A DNA stretch of 64,000 nucleotides from Lacisediminimonas profundi (GTDB taxonomy: Bacteria; Pseudomonadota; Gammaproteobacteria; Burkholderiales; Burkholderiaceae_D). The notes under the pieces were generated by a model. The model ran no database searches. It worked only from the letters and a program-made list of their open reading frames with translations, and was not told the DNA's origin. A program made the translations under genes and the position numbers. How positions within the stretch are numbered: position 1 is the first letter of the stretch; each line of letters opens with the position of its first letter. The stretch is taken from positions 124,001-188,000 of the forward strand of contig NZ_VTTH01000006.1 of NCBI RefSeq assembly GCF_008831265.1. Reading direction: 5' to 3'. This document shows, one piece after another, positions 8,347 to 17,411 of the stretch.

Positions 8347-9753
8347 ATGGACTTGTACACCCGCCATGACAGGCGCGCCGTGCCTGATGAAGCGATGCAG
8401 GCATTGAGCAGCACCTTCGGCAGCCGGTTCAACACCAGCATGGCGGTGCGCGAGCACCACGGCAAGGACGAGTCGCCCTACCCGGCCTGCCCGCCCGACG
8501 CCGTGGTGTTCGCCGAAAGCGTCGAGGACGTGATCGAGGCAGTGCGCATTTGCAGCCAATACAAGGTGCCGCTGGTCCCGTTCGGCATCGGGTCTTCGAT
8601 GGAGGGGCATATCCATCCGGTGCAGGGTGGTATTACCCTGGACATGTCCGGCATGAACAAGGTGCTGGCGGTGAATGCCGAGGACTTCACCGTGACGGTG
8701 CAGCCGGGCGTGCTGCGGCTGCAGCTCAACGACGAGATCCGCGACACCGGCCTGTTCTTTCCTATCGATCCGGGCGCCAATGCATCGCTCGGGGGAATGG
8801 CCGCTACCCGCGCCTCCGGCACCAATGCCGTCAAATACGGGACCATGCGTGAAAACGTGGTCTCGCTCAAGGTGGTCACTGCCGACGGTTCGCTGATACG
8901 CACCAGCAGCCGGGCCCGCAAGTCGTCATCGGGCTACGACCTGACCCGGCTGTACGTTGGCAGCGAGGGCACCCTGGGCATCATCGTCGAGGTGACGGTG
9001 CGGGTCTATCCGCTGCCGGAAGCGGTATCGGCCGCCATCTGCAATTTCCCGACCCTGCAATCGGCAGTCGACAGCGTGATCCAGATCATGCAGGCCGGCG
9101 TTCCCGTTGCCCGCGTCGAATTCATGGATGACCGCGCGGTCAGGGCAGTCAACAGCTACAGCAAGCTGACGCTGAAGGAAACGCCGCTATTGCTGTTCGA
9201 ATTTCACGGCAGTCCCGCGGCGGTCGAGGAGCATGCGCAACTCGCGCAGGAAATCACGAAGGACAACGGCGGCATGGATTTCGAGTGGGCCGTGAACCCG
9301 GAAGACCGCAGCCGGCTCTGGACCGCGCGCCACAAGGGCTATTACGCAGGCCTGCAGATGCGTCCCGGCGCGCGCAGCGTGTCGACCGATGTCTGCGTGC
9401 CGATCTCGCGCCTGGCTGACTGCGTCACGCAGACCGTGACCGACCTCGAACAGATGCTCTTTCCGTTCAAGATCGTCGGCCATGTCGGCGACGGCAACTT
9501 CCATGTGCAGATGCTGCTGGACCCGGACAGCCAGGACGAATGGGCCAAGTCCGAGGAAATCAACCGGCGCCTGGTGCTGCGCGCCATCCGCATGGACGGC
9601 ACCTGTTCCGGCGAACACGGGGTGGGCATCCACAAGATGGCCTTCCTGAAGGATGAGCACGGCGAAAAGGCGCTGGAAGTCATGCGCAAGATCAAGCATG
9701 CGCTGGATCCGGACAATATTTTCAATCCGGGAAAGATGGTCAGTTGGGATTGA
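8347..9753 (+). CDS. FAD-linked oxidase, GlcD/D-lactate dehydrogenase family
   Basis: A 468-residue protein with an N-terminal PCMH-type FAD-binding domain (PFGIGSSMEGHIHPVQGG near residue 80; GSEGTLGIIVEVT near 205) and a C-terminal FAD-oxidase domain with the conserved GHVGDGNFH and CSGEHGVGIHK motifs. The family oxidizes D-2-hydroxyacids (glycolate, D-lactate) to 2-oxoacids and passes electrons to the respiratory chain. Together with the FMN L-hydroxyacid dehydrogenase upstream, the operon can oxidize both enantiomers of a hydroxyacid (inference). It is the last gene of the plus operon and is convergent with the CaiB gene. Confidence 0.92.
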   Translation: MDLYTRHDRRAVPDEAMQALSSTFGSRFNTSMAVREHHGKDESPYPACPPDAVVFAESVEDVIEAVRICSQYKVPLVPFGIGSSMEGHIHPVQGGITLDMSGMNKVLAVNAEDFTVTVQPGVLRLQLNDEIRDTGLFFPIDPGANASLGGMAATRASGTNAVKYGTMRENVVSLKVVTADGSLIRTSSRARKSSSGYDLTRLYVGSEGTLGIIVEVTVRVYPLPEAVSAAICNFPTLQSAVDSVIQIMQAGVPVARVEFMDDRAVRAVNSYSKLTLKETPLLLFEFHGSPAAVEEHAQLAQEITKDNGGMDFEWAVNPEDRSRLWTARHKGYYAGLQMRPGARSVSTDVCVPISRLADCVTQTVTDLEQMLFPFKIVGHVGDGNFHVQMLLDPDSQDEWAKSEEINRRLVLRAIRMDGTCSGEHGVGIHKMAFLKDEHGEKALEVMRKIKHALDPDNIFNPGKMVSWD

Positions 9754-9828
9754 CGGGGCGACGGCGAGCGGCGCTTGGCCTGATCGTTGCGTAGGCCGGC
9801 GCACGCGACGAACGCTCCCTCCCTTTCC

Positions 9829-10914
9829 TCAGCCAGCGCCCCACGCCCGCAATATCTCCGCCGCATCCCGCTGCCGCACCTGCGGCGTTGCGCCCGGCGT
9901 GCGGCTGAACTTCGGGGCAGGCGAAGGCTGGGTAATGCCGTCGCGCGTGAAAAAAGCCTCGCGAGCGACATTGTGCGGGTGCTGCGGCGCCTCATCCCAG
10001 TCCAGCACCGGCGCCGCGCAGGCATCGGTGCCGTCCAGCAGTTGGCACCACTGGTCCCGGGTTTTCGCGCGGAAGATCGCCGCCAGGCGCGACTTCAGTT
10101 CCGGCCACATGGCCCGCTCCCACTGGCGCTCGCGCAGCGCCGGGTCATCGATGCCGCAGCGCTGCATCAACTCGGCATAGAACTGCGGCTCGATGGCGCC
10201 GACCGCCAGGTACTTGCCATCGGCGCATTGATAGGTGCCGTAGAAATGGGCGCCGCCGTCGAGCAGGTTGTCGCCGCGGCGATTGCTCCAGTTGCCGCTA
10301 GCGCGGAAGCCGTAGATCATGGCCGACAGCAGGGCCGAGCCTTCTGTCATCGCCGCATCCACCACCTGCCCCTTGCCTGAACTCCTTGCTTCCAGCACCG
10401 CCGCCAGCACGCCGAAGGCGAGCAGCATGCCGCCGCCGCCAAAATCGCCAACCAGATTGAGCGGCACCACCGGCGGACCGCCAGTGTCGCCAATGGCGTG
10501 CAGCGCGCCACTCAGGGCAATGTAGTCAATGTCGTGGCCGGCTGCTTGCGCCAGCGGTCCGGTCTGGCCCCAACCTGTCATGCGCCCGTAGACCAGCTGC
10601 GGCCGCCGTGCCAGGCAGACATCCGGCCCCAGGCCCAGGCGCTCCATCACGCCCGGACGGAAACCCTCTACCAGCACGTCGGCCGATTCGAGCATGCGCA
10701 ATACCACCTGCGCATTTTCCGGCTGGCGCAGGTCGAGCTCAAGCACCTCGCGGCCGCGCGCGGTGACATCGAAGCGATCGATGCGGGCCGCGCCGCCCGG
10801 CCGCTCGATGCGCACAATCTCGGCGCCGGCATCGGCAAACATCATCGCGCAGAACGGGGCGGGGCCCATGCCGCCCATCTCGATCACCTTCAGGCCTTGA
10901 AGCGGTCCCGCCAT
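9829..10914 (-). CDS. CaiB/BaiF family protein, alpha-methylacyl-CoA racemase-like
   Basis: The start was set at ATG 10914 ([20 protein letters not shown]), giving 361 residues, the size of AMACR proteins; the frame stays open upstream through the neighbouring gene but that part is not homologous. Signatures are the N-terminal CoA-binding region ending VRIERPGG and the catalytic-aspartate segment [18 protein letters not shown] near residue 155, which is characteristic of racemases rather than formyl-CoA transferases. The likely role is epimerizing the alpha-carbon of a branched acyl-CoA before beta-oxidation. It is the last gene of the minus operon starting with the thiolase. Confidence 0.88.
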   Translation of the reverse strand: MAGPLQGLKVIEMGGMGPAPFCAMMFADAGAEIVRIERPGGAARIDRFDVTARGREVLELDLRQPENAQVVLRMLESADVLVEGFRPGVMERLGLGPDVCLARRPQLVYGRMTGWGQTGPLAQAAGHDIDYIALSGALHAIGDTGGPPVVPLNLVGDFGGGGMLLAFGVLAAVLEARSSGKGQVVDAAMTEGSALLSAMIYGFRASGNWSNRRGDNLLDGGAHFYGTYQCADGKYLAVGAIEPQFYAELMQRCGIDDPALRERQWERAMWPELKSRLAAIFRAKTRDQWCQLLDGTDACAAPVLDWDEAPQHPHNVAREAFFTRDGITQPSPAPKFSRTPGATPQVRQRDAAEILRAWGAG

Positions 10915-10943
10915 CTTTACCTCGCTCGCGTGCTGTGCCGGGT

Positions 10944-11687
10944 TCAGAGATTGCGCTGGAACAGGTCGAACAGGACCTCCCAGTGCCGCTCCGACGCGCC
11001 CTTGTGGAACGCCTTGCGCGCCGGGAAGGCAAAGCCGTGCTCGCGATGCGGATAGATCTCGATCCGGTTGCGGACCCTGGCCTTTTCGAGCACGTCCTTT
11101 ACTGCATTGAGTTCGTCCATGCCGATGTACTTGTCGTGTTCGGCAGAACCGAAATACATTTCGCCCTTGATGCGGTCGGCAATCAGGTGCGCCGAGTCCG
11201 GCTTGTCGGTGATCAGGTGCACGCCGTAGAGCGAAGCCGCCGCCGCCACCCGTTCCGGATATTCGCCGGCCACGCGGAACACGAACGGGCCGCTCATGCA
11301 ATAGCCGATGATGGCCAGCTTGCCGGGACGGGCCGCGGGATCGCTGTCGATGAATTCCAGCAGCGAGCCGGTGTCCTGCGCCACCATGGTGTTGGACAGG
11401 CCGTCGATCAGGGACCACAGCAGGCGGAATTTTTCGTCGTAGGCCGGGTCGAGGATGCGCACCGGGTCGATGTCGACTGAGCGATAACGGCGATAGTAGA
11501 GGTTGGGCATGATGACGTAATAGCCCACCGTGGCGATGCGCCGGCACATGTCGGCCAACTCCTCGCGCACACCGATCGAATCCATGTACATCACGACCAC
11601 CGGGAACGGACCCGGGCGGTCGGGATGGTAGATATATGTGTTCATTTCCCCGTCACGGGTCTTGATCTCGACGACGCGTTCCTGCAT
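10944..11687 (-). CDS. Dienelactone hydrolase-family protein
   Basis: A 247-residue alpha/beta hydrolase. The triad residues are visible: nucleophile Cys in GYCMSGPF (about residue 123), Asp in GSAEHDKY (about 175) and His in HREHGFAFP (about 209). This Cys-Asp-His arrangement is that of dienelactone hydrolases. It may open a lactone or cleave a small ester in the CoA pathway around it. ATG 11687 follows AGGAGA at good spacing. It lies between the AMACR-like gene and the enoyl-CoA hydratase. Confidence 0.88.
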   Translation of the reverse strand: MQERVVEIKTRDGEMNTYIYHPDRPGPFPVVVMYMDSIGVREELADMCRRIATVGYYVIMPNLYYRRYRSVDIDPVRILDPAYDEKFRLLWSLIDGLSNTMVAQDTGSLLEFIDSDPAARPGKLAIIGYCMSGPFVFRVAGEYPERVAAAASLYGVHLITDKPDSAHLIADRIKGEMYFGSAEHDKYIGMDELNAVKDVLEKARVRNRIEIYPHREHGFAFPARKAFHKGASERHWEVLFDLFQRNL

Positions 11688-11723
11688 CTGGCTGTCTCCT
11701 TGTCTGTTTTGGTTCGGCTTGGT

Positions 11724-12491
11724 CTAGACTTCCCGGTTCCACACCGGCTTGCGCTTCTCCGCGAAAGCGAGGGCGCCTTCGCGTGCATCGGGCGACTGGA
11801 ACACAGGTTCGGAAAGCACACGCTGGCGCTCGAACAACTCCGATACCGGCCAGTCTGCGGACTCCATGATCACGCGCTTGCTGGTGATGACCGCCAGCGG
11901 ACCGTTCTCGCCGATCGCGCGCGCCAGTGCCAGCGCTTCTTCCAGCGCATGGCCGGACGGGACGACACGGTTCAGCAGGCCGCACTCATGCAGCCGTGCC
12001 GCGCTCGTCATGTTACCGGTCAGCGCCAGCTCCATCGCCACCCGTTGCGGCAACTGCCGCGGCAGGCGAACCAGGCCGCCGGCGGTGGCCATCAATCCGC
12101 GCTTGGTTTCGGGCAAGCCAAACCTGGCGTCCTCCGCGGCCACGACCAGGTCGCACGAAAGCACGATCTCGAAGCCGCCCGCCAGCGCATAGCCTTCGAC
12201 TGCGGCCAGCAAGGGCTTCTTCGGCGGCCTTTCTGCGATGCCTGCGAATCCGCGGCCCTCGACACGCGGCCGCTCGCCGCGCAAGAAGGCTTTCAAGTCC
12301 ATGCCGGAACAGAAGTTGCCGCCGGCGCCGGTAATCACTGCGGCATAGAGGTCTGGGCGGCGGTCAAGCTCGTCTAGCGCCGCGGCCACACCTTGCGCCA
12401 GGGCCAGCGTAACGGCATTGCGCGCTTCCGGCCGATTAAGCGTGATGATCTGGATGCCATCCGATTCAGTGACGAGTACTTCCTGGGTCAT
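11724..12491 (-). CDS. Enoyl-CoA hydratase/isomerase (crotonase family)
   Basis: A 255-residue crotonase. The oxyanion-hole segments are GNFCSGMDLKAF (about residue 62) and the second Gly-rich helix VEGYALAGGFEIVLSCD (about 100), with the catalytic-glutamate region FGLPETKRGLMATAGG near 140. It should hydrate an enoyl-CoA in beta-oxidation. AAGGAGACACAGC precedes ATG 12491. It sits between the SDR and the dienelactone hydrolase in the thiolase operon. Confidence 0.9.
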   Translation of the reverse strand: MTQEVLVTESDGIQIITLNRPEARNAVTLALAQGVAAALDELDRRPDLYAAVITGAGGNFCSGMDLKAFLRGERPRVEGRGFAGIAERPPKKPLLAAVEGYALAGGFEIVLSCDLVVAAEDARFGLPETKRGLMATAGGLVRLPRQLPQRVAMELALTGNMTSAARLHECGLLNRVVPSGHALEEALALARAIGENGPLAVITSKRVIMESADWPVSELFERQRVLSEPVFQSPDAREGALAFAEKRKPVWNREV

Positions 12492-12511
12492 GCTGTGTCT
12501 CCTTCAGAAGA

Positions 12512-13276
12512 TTAACGCGGCGCCATGCGGATCGCGCCATCGAGGCGGATCGTTTCGCCGTTGAACATCGGGTTCTCCACAATCTGCATGACCAGCATCG
12601 CAAATTCGTCCGGCTTGCCCAGCCGTGCCGGATTCGGAACCATCTTGCCCAGCGAGAGCTTGACCTCTTCAGGCAGGCGCGCCAGCAAAGGCGTATCGAA
12701 CAAGCCGGGGGCAATGGTGCAGACCCTGATTTCGCTCCTGGCCAGGTCGCGTGCCGCGACCAGCGTCATGCCGACGATGCCGGCCTTGGCCGATGCGTAA
12801 GGCACCTGTCCGACCTGGCCTTCGTAGGCTGCGATCGAAGATGTCAGCACGCAAACGCCGCGCTCGCCGTCGATCGGCTCGTTCTTTGCCATCCGCGAGG
12901 CGGCCAGGCGCAGTGCATTGAAGGTGCCGAACAGGTTGACCCGCACCACGGATTCATAGGCTTCCTGGGAACCGGGAGAGCCATCTTTTTCCACGATCCG
13001 TACCGCACCGCCGCGGCCGGCGCAATTCACCAGCACCCGTAGCGGACCCAATGCCTCTGCCGCGTCGCATGCGGCAATCATCTGCGCTTCGCTAGTGACG
13101 TCGGCCGCGACGAAACGCGCGGCGTCGCCCAGTTCGCGCGCCACCTCTTCGCCGTTGGAACCCGGCAGATCGGCAATCACCACTTTCGCGCCTTGCGCAA
13201 TCAGCCGCCGCACGCTCGCCAGGCCCAGGCCTGAGGCGCCGCCGGTCACAAGAGCTGAGGCCCCTTTGATCTGCAT
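12512..13276 (-). CDS. SDR, 3-hydroxyacyl-CoA dehydrogenase type
   Basis: A 254-residue SDR resembling type-II 3-hydroxyacyl-CoA dehydrogenases (HSD10-like). It has VTGGASGLGLASVRRL at residues about 10-25, NCAGRGGAV in the middle, the catalytic YASAKAG, and the C-terminal PAPGLFDTPLL-type and MFNGETIRLDGAIRM regions (the former reads IAPGLFDTPLL). It probably oxidizes the hydroxyacyl-CoA made by the neighbouring hydratase, ahead of the thiolase. The ribosome binding site AGGAG lies before ATG 13276. Confidence 0.9.
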   Translation of the reverse strand: MQIKGASALVTGGASGLGLASVRRLIAQGAKVVIADLPGSNGEEVARELGDAARFVAADVTSEAQMIAACDAAEALGPLRVLVNCAGRGGAVRIVEKDGSPGSQEAYESVVRVNLFGTFNALRLAASRMAKNEPIDGERGVCVLTSSIAAYEGQVGQVPYASAKAGIVGMTLVAARDLARSEIRVCTIAPGLFDTPLLARLPEEVKLSLGKMVPNPARLGKPDEFAMLVMQIVENPMFNGETIRLDGAIRMAPR

Positions 13277-13357
13277 GTTTGTTATCTCCTGATAGATCTG
13301 AAATCTGAATTTGTCTGCAATCTGAATGTGTCTGGATATTTCCTGATCAACGAGCTG

Positions 13358-14551
13358 TCACAGCCGCTCGATGATGGTGGCGTTGGCCATGCCGCCCGCT
13401 TCGCACATGGTCTGCAGGCCGTAACGGCCGCCACTCGCCTCCAGTCCATTGACCATCGTGGTCAGCAGTCGCACGCCGGACGCGCCCAGCGGATGACCGA
13501 GCGCGATCGCGCCGCCGCAGGGATTGAGCCGCGCCGGATCCGCGCCCAGCTCCCGTTGCCACGCCAGCGGCACCGAGGCGAAGGCTTCGTTCACCTCGAA
13601 ATGGTCGATGGCATCGAGGCTGATGCCGGTCTTTTGCAGAACCCGGCGGGTGGAGCGGATCGGTGCGGTCAGCATCAGCAGCGGGTCGTCGCCGCAGACA
13701 TCGAATGCGACCAGCCGCGCGCGCGGCGTCAGGTTCAGCTGGGAAGCCCGCTTTTCGCTCATGATCAGCGTCACTGCAGCGCCATCGGAAATCTGTGACG
13801 AGTTGCCGGCCGTGGTGCTCCAGCGGATCTGCGGAAAGCGCGCGGACAAGGCGGCGTCCTCGAACGAGGGTTTCAATTGCGACAGCCGTTCCATCGTCGT
13901 TTCGGCGCGGATGGTCTCGTCGAATTCGATCACGGCCATGCCGTCTTCACGCTGGACGCGAATCGGCAGGATCTCGCGCGCGAACTGGCCGGATGCGCGG
14001 GCCGCATCGGCGCGCTGGTGCGAGCGGATTGCGTACTCGTCAAGGTCCTGCCGTGTGATGCCCCATTTCGCCGCCACCAGGTCGGCCGATACGCCCTGCC
14101 CGACCAGTCCCTCTGGATAGCGCGCATGGAAAGATGGGCCAAACGGATCGCGGCCGACGCGGGCACTGCCCATCGGCACCCTGCTCATCGACTCGATGCC
14201 GCCGGCGATCACGATGTCATAGGCACCCGCGATCACGCCCTGCGCGGCGAAATGCACAGCCTGCTGGCTCGATCCGCACTTGCGCTCGATGGTCGTGGAA
14301 GGAACGTGCTCCGGAAATCCGGCCCCCAGCCATGCGCCCCGACCAGGGGTCGATGACTGTTCGCCGACCTGGCTGACGCAACCGATGATCACATCCTCGA
14401 CTTCGCCCGGATCAAGGCGGTTGCGCTCCACCAGGCCCTTGAACAACTGGGCCAGCAGTTCGTTCGGATGGGTGTCGACAAAGGCGCCGCCCGCTTTGGT
14501 CCGGCCCATGGGTGCGCGCAGCACGTCCACGATTACCGCGTGATTGCTCAT
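13358..14551 (-). CDS. Thiolase (acetyl-CoA C-acyltransferase)
   Basis: A 397-residue thiolase. The nucleophilic Cys is in ERKCGSSQQAVHFAAQG (about residue 90), VNEAFASVPLAW is near 340, and GGAIALGHPLGASGVR carries the active-site His. The second Cys lies in the C-terminal MCEAGGMANATI. ATG 14551 is chosen because AGGAGAG precedes it at ideal distance. The gene opens the minus operon (thiolase, SDR, hydratase, hydrolase, racemase) and is divergent from the ABC receptor at 14834. The probable role is thiolytic cleavage of a 3-oxoacyl-CoA. Confidence 0.92.
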   Translation of the reverse strand: MSNHAVIVDVLRAPMGRTKAGGAFVDTHPNELLAQLFKGLVERNRLDPGEVEDVIIGCVSQVGEQSSTPGRGAWLGAGFPEHVPSTTIERKCGSSQQAVHFAAQGVIAGAYDIVIAGGIESMSRVPMGSARVGRDPFGPSFHARYPEGLVGQGVSADLVAAKWGITRQDLDEYAIRSHQRADAARASGQFAREILPIRVQREDGMAVIEFDETIRAETTMERLSQLKPSFEDAALSARFPQIRWSTTAGNSSQISDGAAVTLIMSEKRASQLNLTPRARLVAFDVCGDDPLLMLTAPIRSTRRVLQKTGISLDAIDHFEVNEAFASVPLAWQRELGADPARLNPCGGAIALGHPLGASGVRLLTTMVNGLEASGGRYGLQTMCEAGGMANATIIERL

Positions 14552-14687
14552 TTTCTCTCCTGGCTCCAGCAATATGGCCGGAAAACGAGCCGGCCGTCTT
14601 GCTTTCAGTTATAACTGTATCAAAATCAACGATCTTATATTAGCACGCCGCCGAATTTTTCGTATAAAATAAACCATCAGAGTCGTA

Positions 14688-14703
14688 TTGTAGATTTTTA
14701 CAA
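14688..14703. promoter_or_regulatory. Inverted repeat in divergent intergenic region
   Basis: TTGTA and TACAA arms flank a 6-bp centre in the AT-rich region between the thiolase operon and the ABC receptor operon. The size is right for an operator, but a 5-bp arm in AT-rich DNA may be chance. Confidence 0.3.
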
Positions 14704-14833
14704 CCAAAAACCGAACAAAAAATAAGAAAAAATGAGACGGCAGCAACAGACAAGGAATTCGCGTTCCCTGCCCGTGCTCTCCTCAGCCGGTGACCATGCA
14801 TTTTTTTCCAGTTGCAACCACAGGAGACCAAAG

Positions 14834-16114
14834 GTGAACAACAAGACGCCGTACAACAGCCGCATCAAACTCAACCGCCGATCCCTGCTGCGCACCGTCG
14901 CCACGGCTACGGCGGCGGCAGGTTTTGCCCTTGCAGCCGCCGCGCCGGCCATGGCGCAGCAGGGGATCTCCGACGGTGTCGTGAAGATCGGACTGATCCT
15001 CGACATGAGCGGCGTCTATGCCGATATTTCGGGCAAGGGTTCAGCGACGGCTGCGCAGTTGGCGATCGAGGATTTCGGCGGCGCCGTGCTGGGCAAGAAG
15101 ATCGAGTTGGTGGTAGCGGATCACCAGCTCAAGCCCGACAACGCCGCCTCCAGGGCGCGCCAGTGGTTCGACCAGGACAAGGTCGATGCCATCCACGACG
15201 TGACCGGCTCCGCCGCTTCGCTGGCCGTGCTGCAGATCGCAAAGGAAAAGAACCGGATCGCCGTGTTCAACGGCCCGGCGACGGAGCGCTTCACCAACGA
15301 CCTGTGCACGCCGGTCTCGGCTCACTATGCCTACGATTCCTACGCGCTGGCCAATACCGTTGCCCGCGCGCTGGTCAACTCCGGCAAGAAGGACTGGTAC
15401 TTCCTGACCGTGGATTACGCCGGCGGTCATGACCTGGAGAAAAACGCCGCAGCTGCTGTCCTGCGTGGCGGCGGCAAGGTAGTGGGCTCGGTGCGCCACC
15501 CGCTCGGCGCCTCGGACTTTTCTTCGTTCGTGGTGCAGGCGCAGGCCAGCCGCGCGAGCGTGATCGGCCTGGCCAATGCCGGCGGCGACACCATCAATGC
15601 CATCAAGGCGGCGCGAGATTTCGGCATTGGCACCGGCAACAGCAAGCAGATCCTTGCGGCCACGCTCCTGTACATCAACGACATCCACGCGCTCGGCCTT
15701 CCTGCCACCCAGGGGATGGTGCTGGCGGAGGGCTTCTACTGGGATCTGAACGCCGAAACCCGCGCCTGGTCGCGCCGCTACTTCGAGCGGATGAAGCGCA
15801 TGCCCAACATGAGCCAGGCGGGCGTGTATTCCTCGGTGCTGCACTACCTGAAGGCGGTAAAAGCCGCTGGCACCGACGACACCGCAGCCGTGATGCGCAA
15901 GATGAAGGAATTGCCGGTGAATGACTTCTTCGCCAAAAATGGCCGGATCCGCGAGGACGGCCGCATGGTGCACGACATGTATCTCTTCAAGGTGAAGACG
16001 CCGGCCGAATCGAAATACCCGTGGGATTACTACACCCACGTCGGCACGGTGCCGGGCAAGGATGCCTTCCGCCCGCTGTCCGAGTCGGCCTGCCCGCTGC
16101 TGAAAAAATCCTGA
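14834..16114 (+). CDS. ABC transporter substrate-binding protein, branched-chain amino-acid type
   Basis: A 426-residue periplasmic-binding-protein type I family member (LivK/Peripla_BP_6). GTG 14834 is preferred because AGGAGACCAAAG directly precedes it. The N-terminus contains NRRSLLRTVATATAAAGFAL, a twin-arginine-like signal ending at APAMA. The mature part begins VKIGLILDMSGVYADISGKG. The protein resembles the receptor at 56666. No permease or ATPase genes accompany it, so it may borrow the Liv system elsewhere. It leads the operon with an OYE homologue, ligase and dehydrogenase, so its ligand is probably the acid they degrade. Confidence 0.9.
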   Translation: MNNKTPYNSRIKLNRRSLLRTVATATAAAGFALAAAAPAMAQQGISDGVVKIGLILDMSGVYADISGKGSATAAQLAIEDFGGAVLGKKIELVVADHQLKPDNAASRARQWFDQDKVDAIHDVTGSAASLAVLQIAKEKNRIAVFNGPATERFTNDLCTPVSAHYAYDSYALANTVARALVNSGKKDWYFLTVDYAGGHDLEKNAAAAVLRGGGKVVGSVRHPLGASDFSSFVVQAQASRASVIGLANAGGDTINAIKAARDFGIGTGNSKQILAATLLYINDIHALGLPATQGMVLAEGFYWDLNAETRAWSRRYFERMKRMPNMSQAGVYSSVLHYLKAVKAAGTDDTAAVMRKMKELPVNDFFAKNGRIREDGRMVHDMYLFKVKTPAESKYPWDYYTHVGTVPGKDAFRPLSESACPLLKKS

Positions 16115-16124
16115 GGCCAGCGCG

Positions 16125-17411
16125 TTGGCATCTCTCCTGAACCGCCCGCTGGCGCTGGCTTGTGGCGCCAGCCTGTCCAACCGTATCGCCAAGGCAGCGC
16201 TGACCGAAGGGCTGGCCGATCCTGCGACCAACCAGTCGACCGAGCGGCACTGCCGGCTGTACCGCCGCTGGTCCGAGGGCGGTGCTGGCTTGCTCATCAC
16301 GGGCAATGTGCAGGTGGATCGCCGCTTCCTCGAACGGCCGGGCAATGTCGCGATTGACCACAATGAAGGCATTGCCGCCTTGCGCCGCTATGCCCTTGCC
16401 GGCACCTGCGCGGGGAATCACCTGTGGATGCAGTTGAACCATCCCGGCCGGCAGACCCCGGCTCACGTCCATCAAGCGCCGCTCGCGCCATCGGCGGTGC
16501 CGGTGGAACTGCCCGGCTTTGGCCGGCCGGTCGCGATGTCCGGGGAGGACATACTGGACGTGATCGGGCGCTTCGCGCAGGCGGCGTCGGTGGCGCGCGA
16601 GACCGGGTTCACCGGCGTGCAGATCCATGCGGCGCATGGCTACCTGCTGTCACAATTCCTCAATCCGCGGGCAAATCGCCGTGAAGATGAGTGGGGCGGC
16701 ACGCTCGACAACCGGGCCAGGGCGCTGCTTGAGACCGTGCGCGCCGTGCGCCGTGCTGTCGGCGCGGATTTCCCGGTCGCAGTAAAGCTCAACTCCTCGG
16801 ATTTCCAGCAGGGTGGTTTCAGCACTGCCGAGTCGCTGCAGGTGGTGCAATGGCTGGAGCAGGAAGGAGTGGACTTGCTGGAAATCTCCGGGGGAAACTA
16901 CGAGCAGCCGCGGATGGTGGTGGCCGCTCGCGTGCCATTGAAGGAAAGTACGCGCCGGCGCGAAGCCTACTTCCTCGAACAGGCGGCCGGCATCCGTGCC
17001 GCCTGCCGTATTCCCTTGATGGTGACCGGCGGCTTCCGTACCCTTGCGGCAATGGAGTCTGCGCTGGCTGCGGATGAGGTCGACGTGATCGGACTGGGGC
17101 GGCCGCTGCTGGTCGAACCGGACGCGCCGCGGCGCCTGCTGGCTGGCGTGACGCATGCACTGCCCTCCCCCGAGCTGACGCTGCAACTGGAGGACGGGGC
17201 CGGCGAGCTCGATGAGCAAGAGCGCGCGGCCGCCAAAATGTGGAGCATACAGGGCTGGTTTGCAGTGCAGATGCTGCGCATGGGCGACGGACTGGATCCG
17301 GATCCTTCGCTCAGCGTGCTGCACGCCTTCCGGCAATACCAGGCCAATGAACACCAGGCGGCGCAAGAGCGCAACCGATCTGGTGCAACGAATGGAGCAA
17401 AGGTCTTATGA
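16125..17411 (+). CDS. NADH:flavin oxidoreductase, Old Yellow Enzyme family
   Basis: A 428-residue FMN TIM-barrel enzyme. Visible signatures are QLNHPGRQTPAHVHQAP, the substrate-anion site FTGVQIHAAHGYLLSQFLNP (about residue 170), and the FMN phosphate segment VDVIGLGRPLLVEP. The C-terminal FeS/FAD half of 2,4-dienoyl-CoA reductases is absent, so it is a single-domain ene-reductase. The start is TTG 16125 with GAGG upstream, 10 bp after the ABC receptor. Its stop overlaps the start of the ligase gene (ATGA). It may reduce an alpha,beta-unsaturated intermediate. Confidence 0.88.
   Translation: MASLLNRPLALACGASLSNRIAKAALTEGLADPATNQSTERHCRLYRRWSEGGAGLLITGNVQVDRRFLERPGNVAIDHNEGIAALRRYALAGTCAGNHLWMQLNHPGRQTPAHVHQAPLAPSAVPVELPGFGRPVAMSGEDILDVIGRFAQAASVARETGFTGVQIHAAHGYLLSQFLNPRANRREDEWGGTLDNRARALLETVRAVRRAVGADFPVAVKLNSSDFQQGGFSTAESLQVVQWLEQEGVDLLEISGGNYEQPRMVVAARVPLKESTRRREAYFLEQAAGIRAACRIPLMVTGGFRTLAAMESALAADEVDVIGLGRPLLVEPDAPRRLLAGVTHALPSPELTLQLEDGAGELDEQERAAAKMWSIQGWFAVQMLRMGDGLDPDPSLSVLHAFRQYQANEHQAAQERNRSGATNGAKVL

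Noticed and set aside
10915-11547. N-terminal extension of the AMACR-like frame through the dienelactone hydrolase gene
   Set aside because: The extension is antisense-free read-through in the wrong frame of the hydrolase; homology begins at ATG 10914.
15041-16372. 443-codon minus frame opposite the ABC receptor and OYE genes
   Set aside because: No homology and it crosses two good genes.
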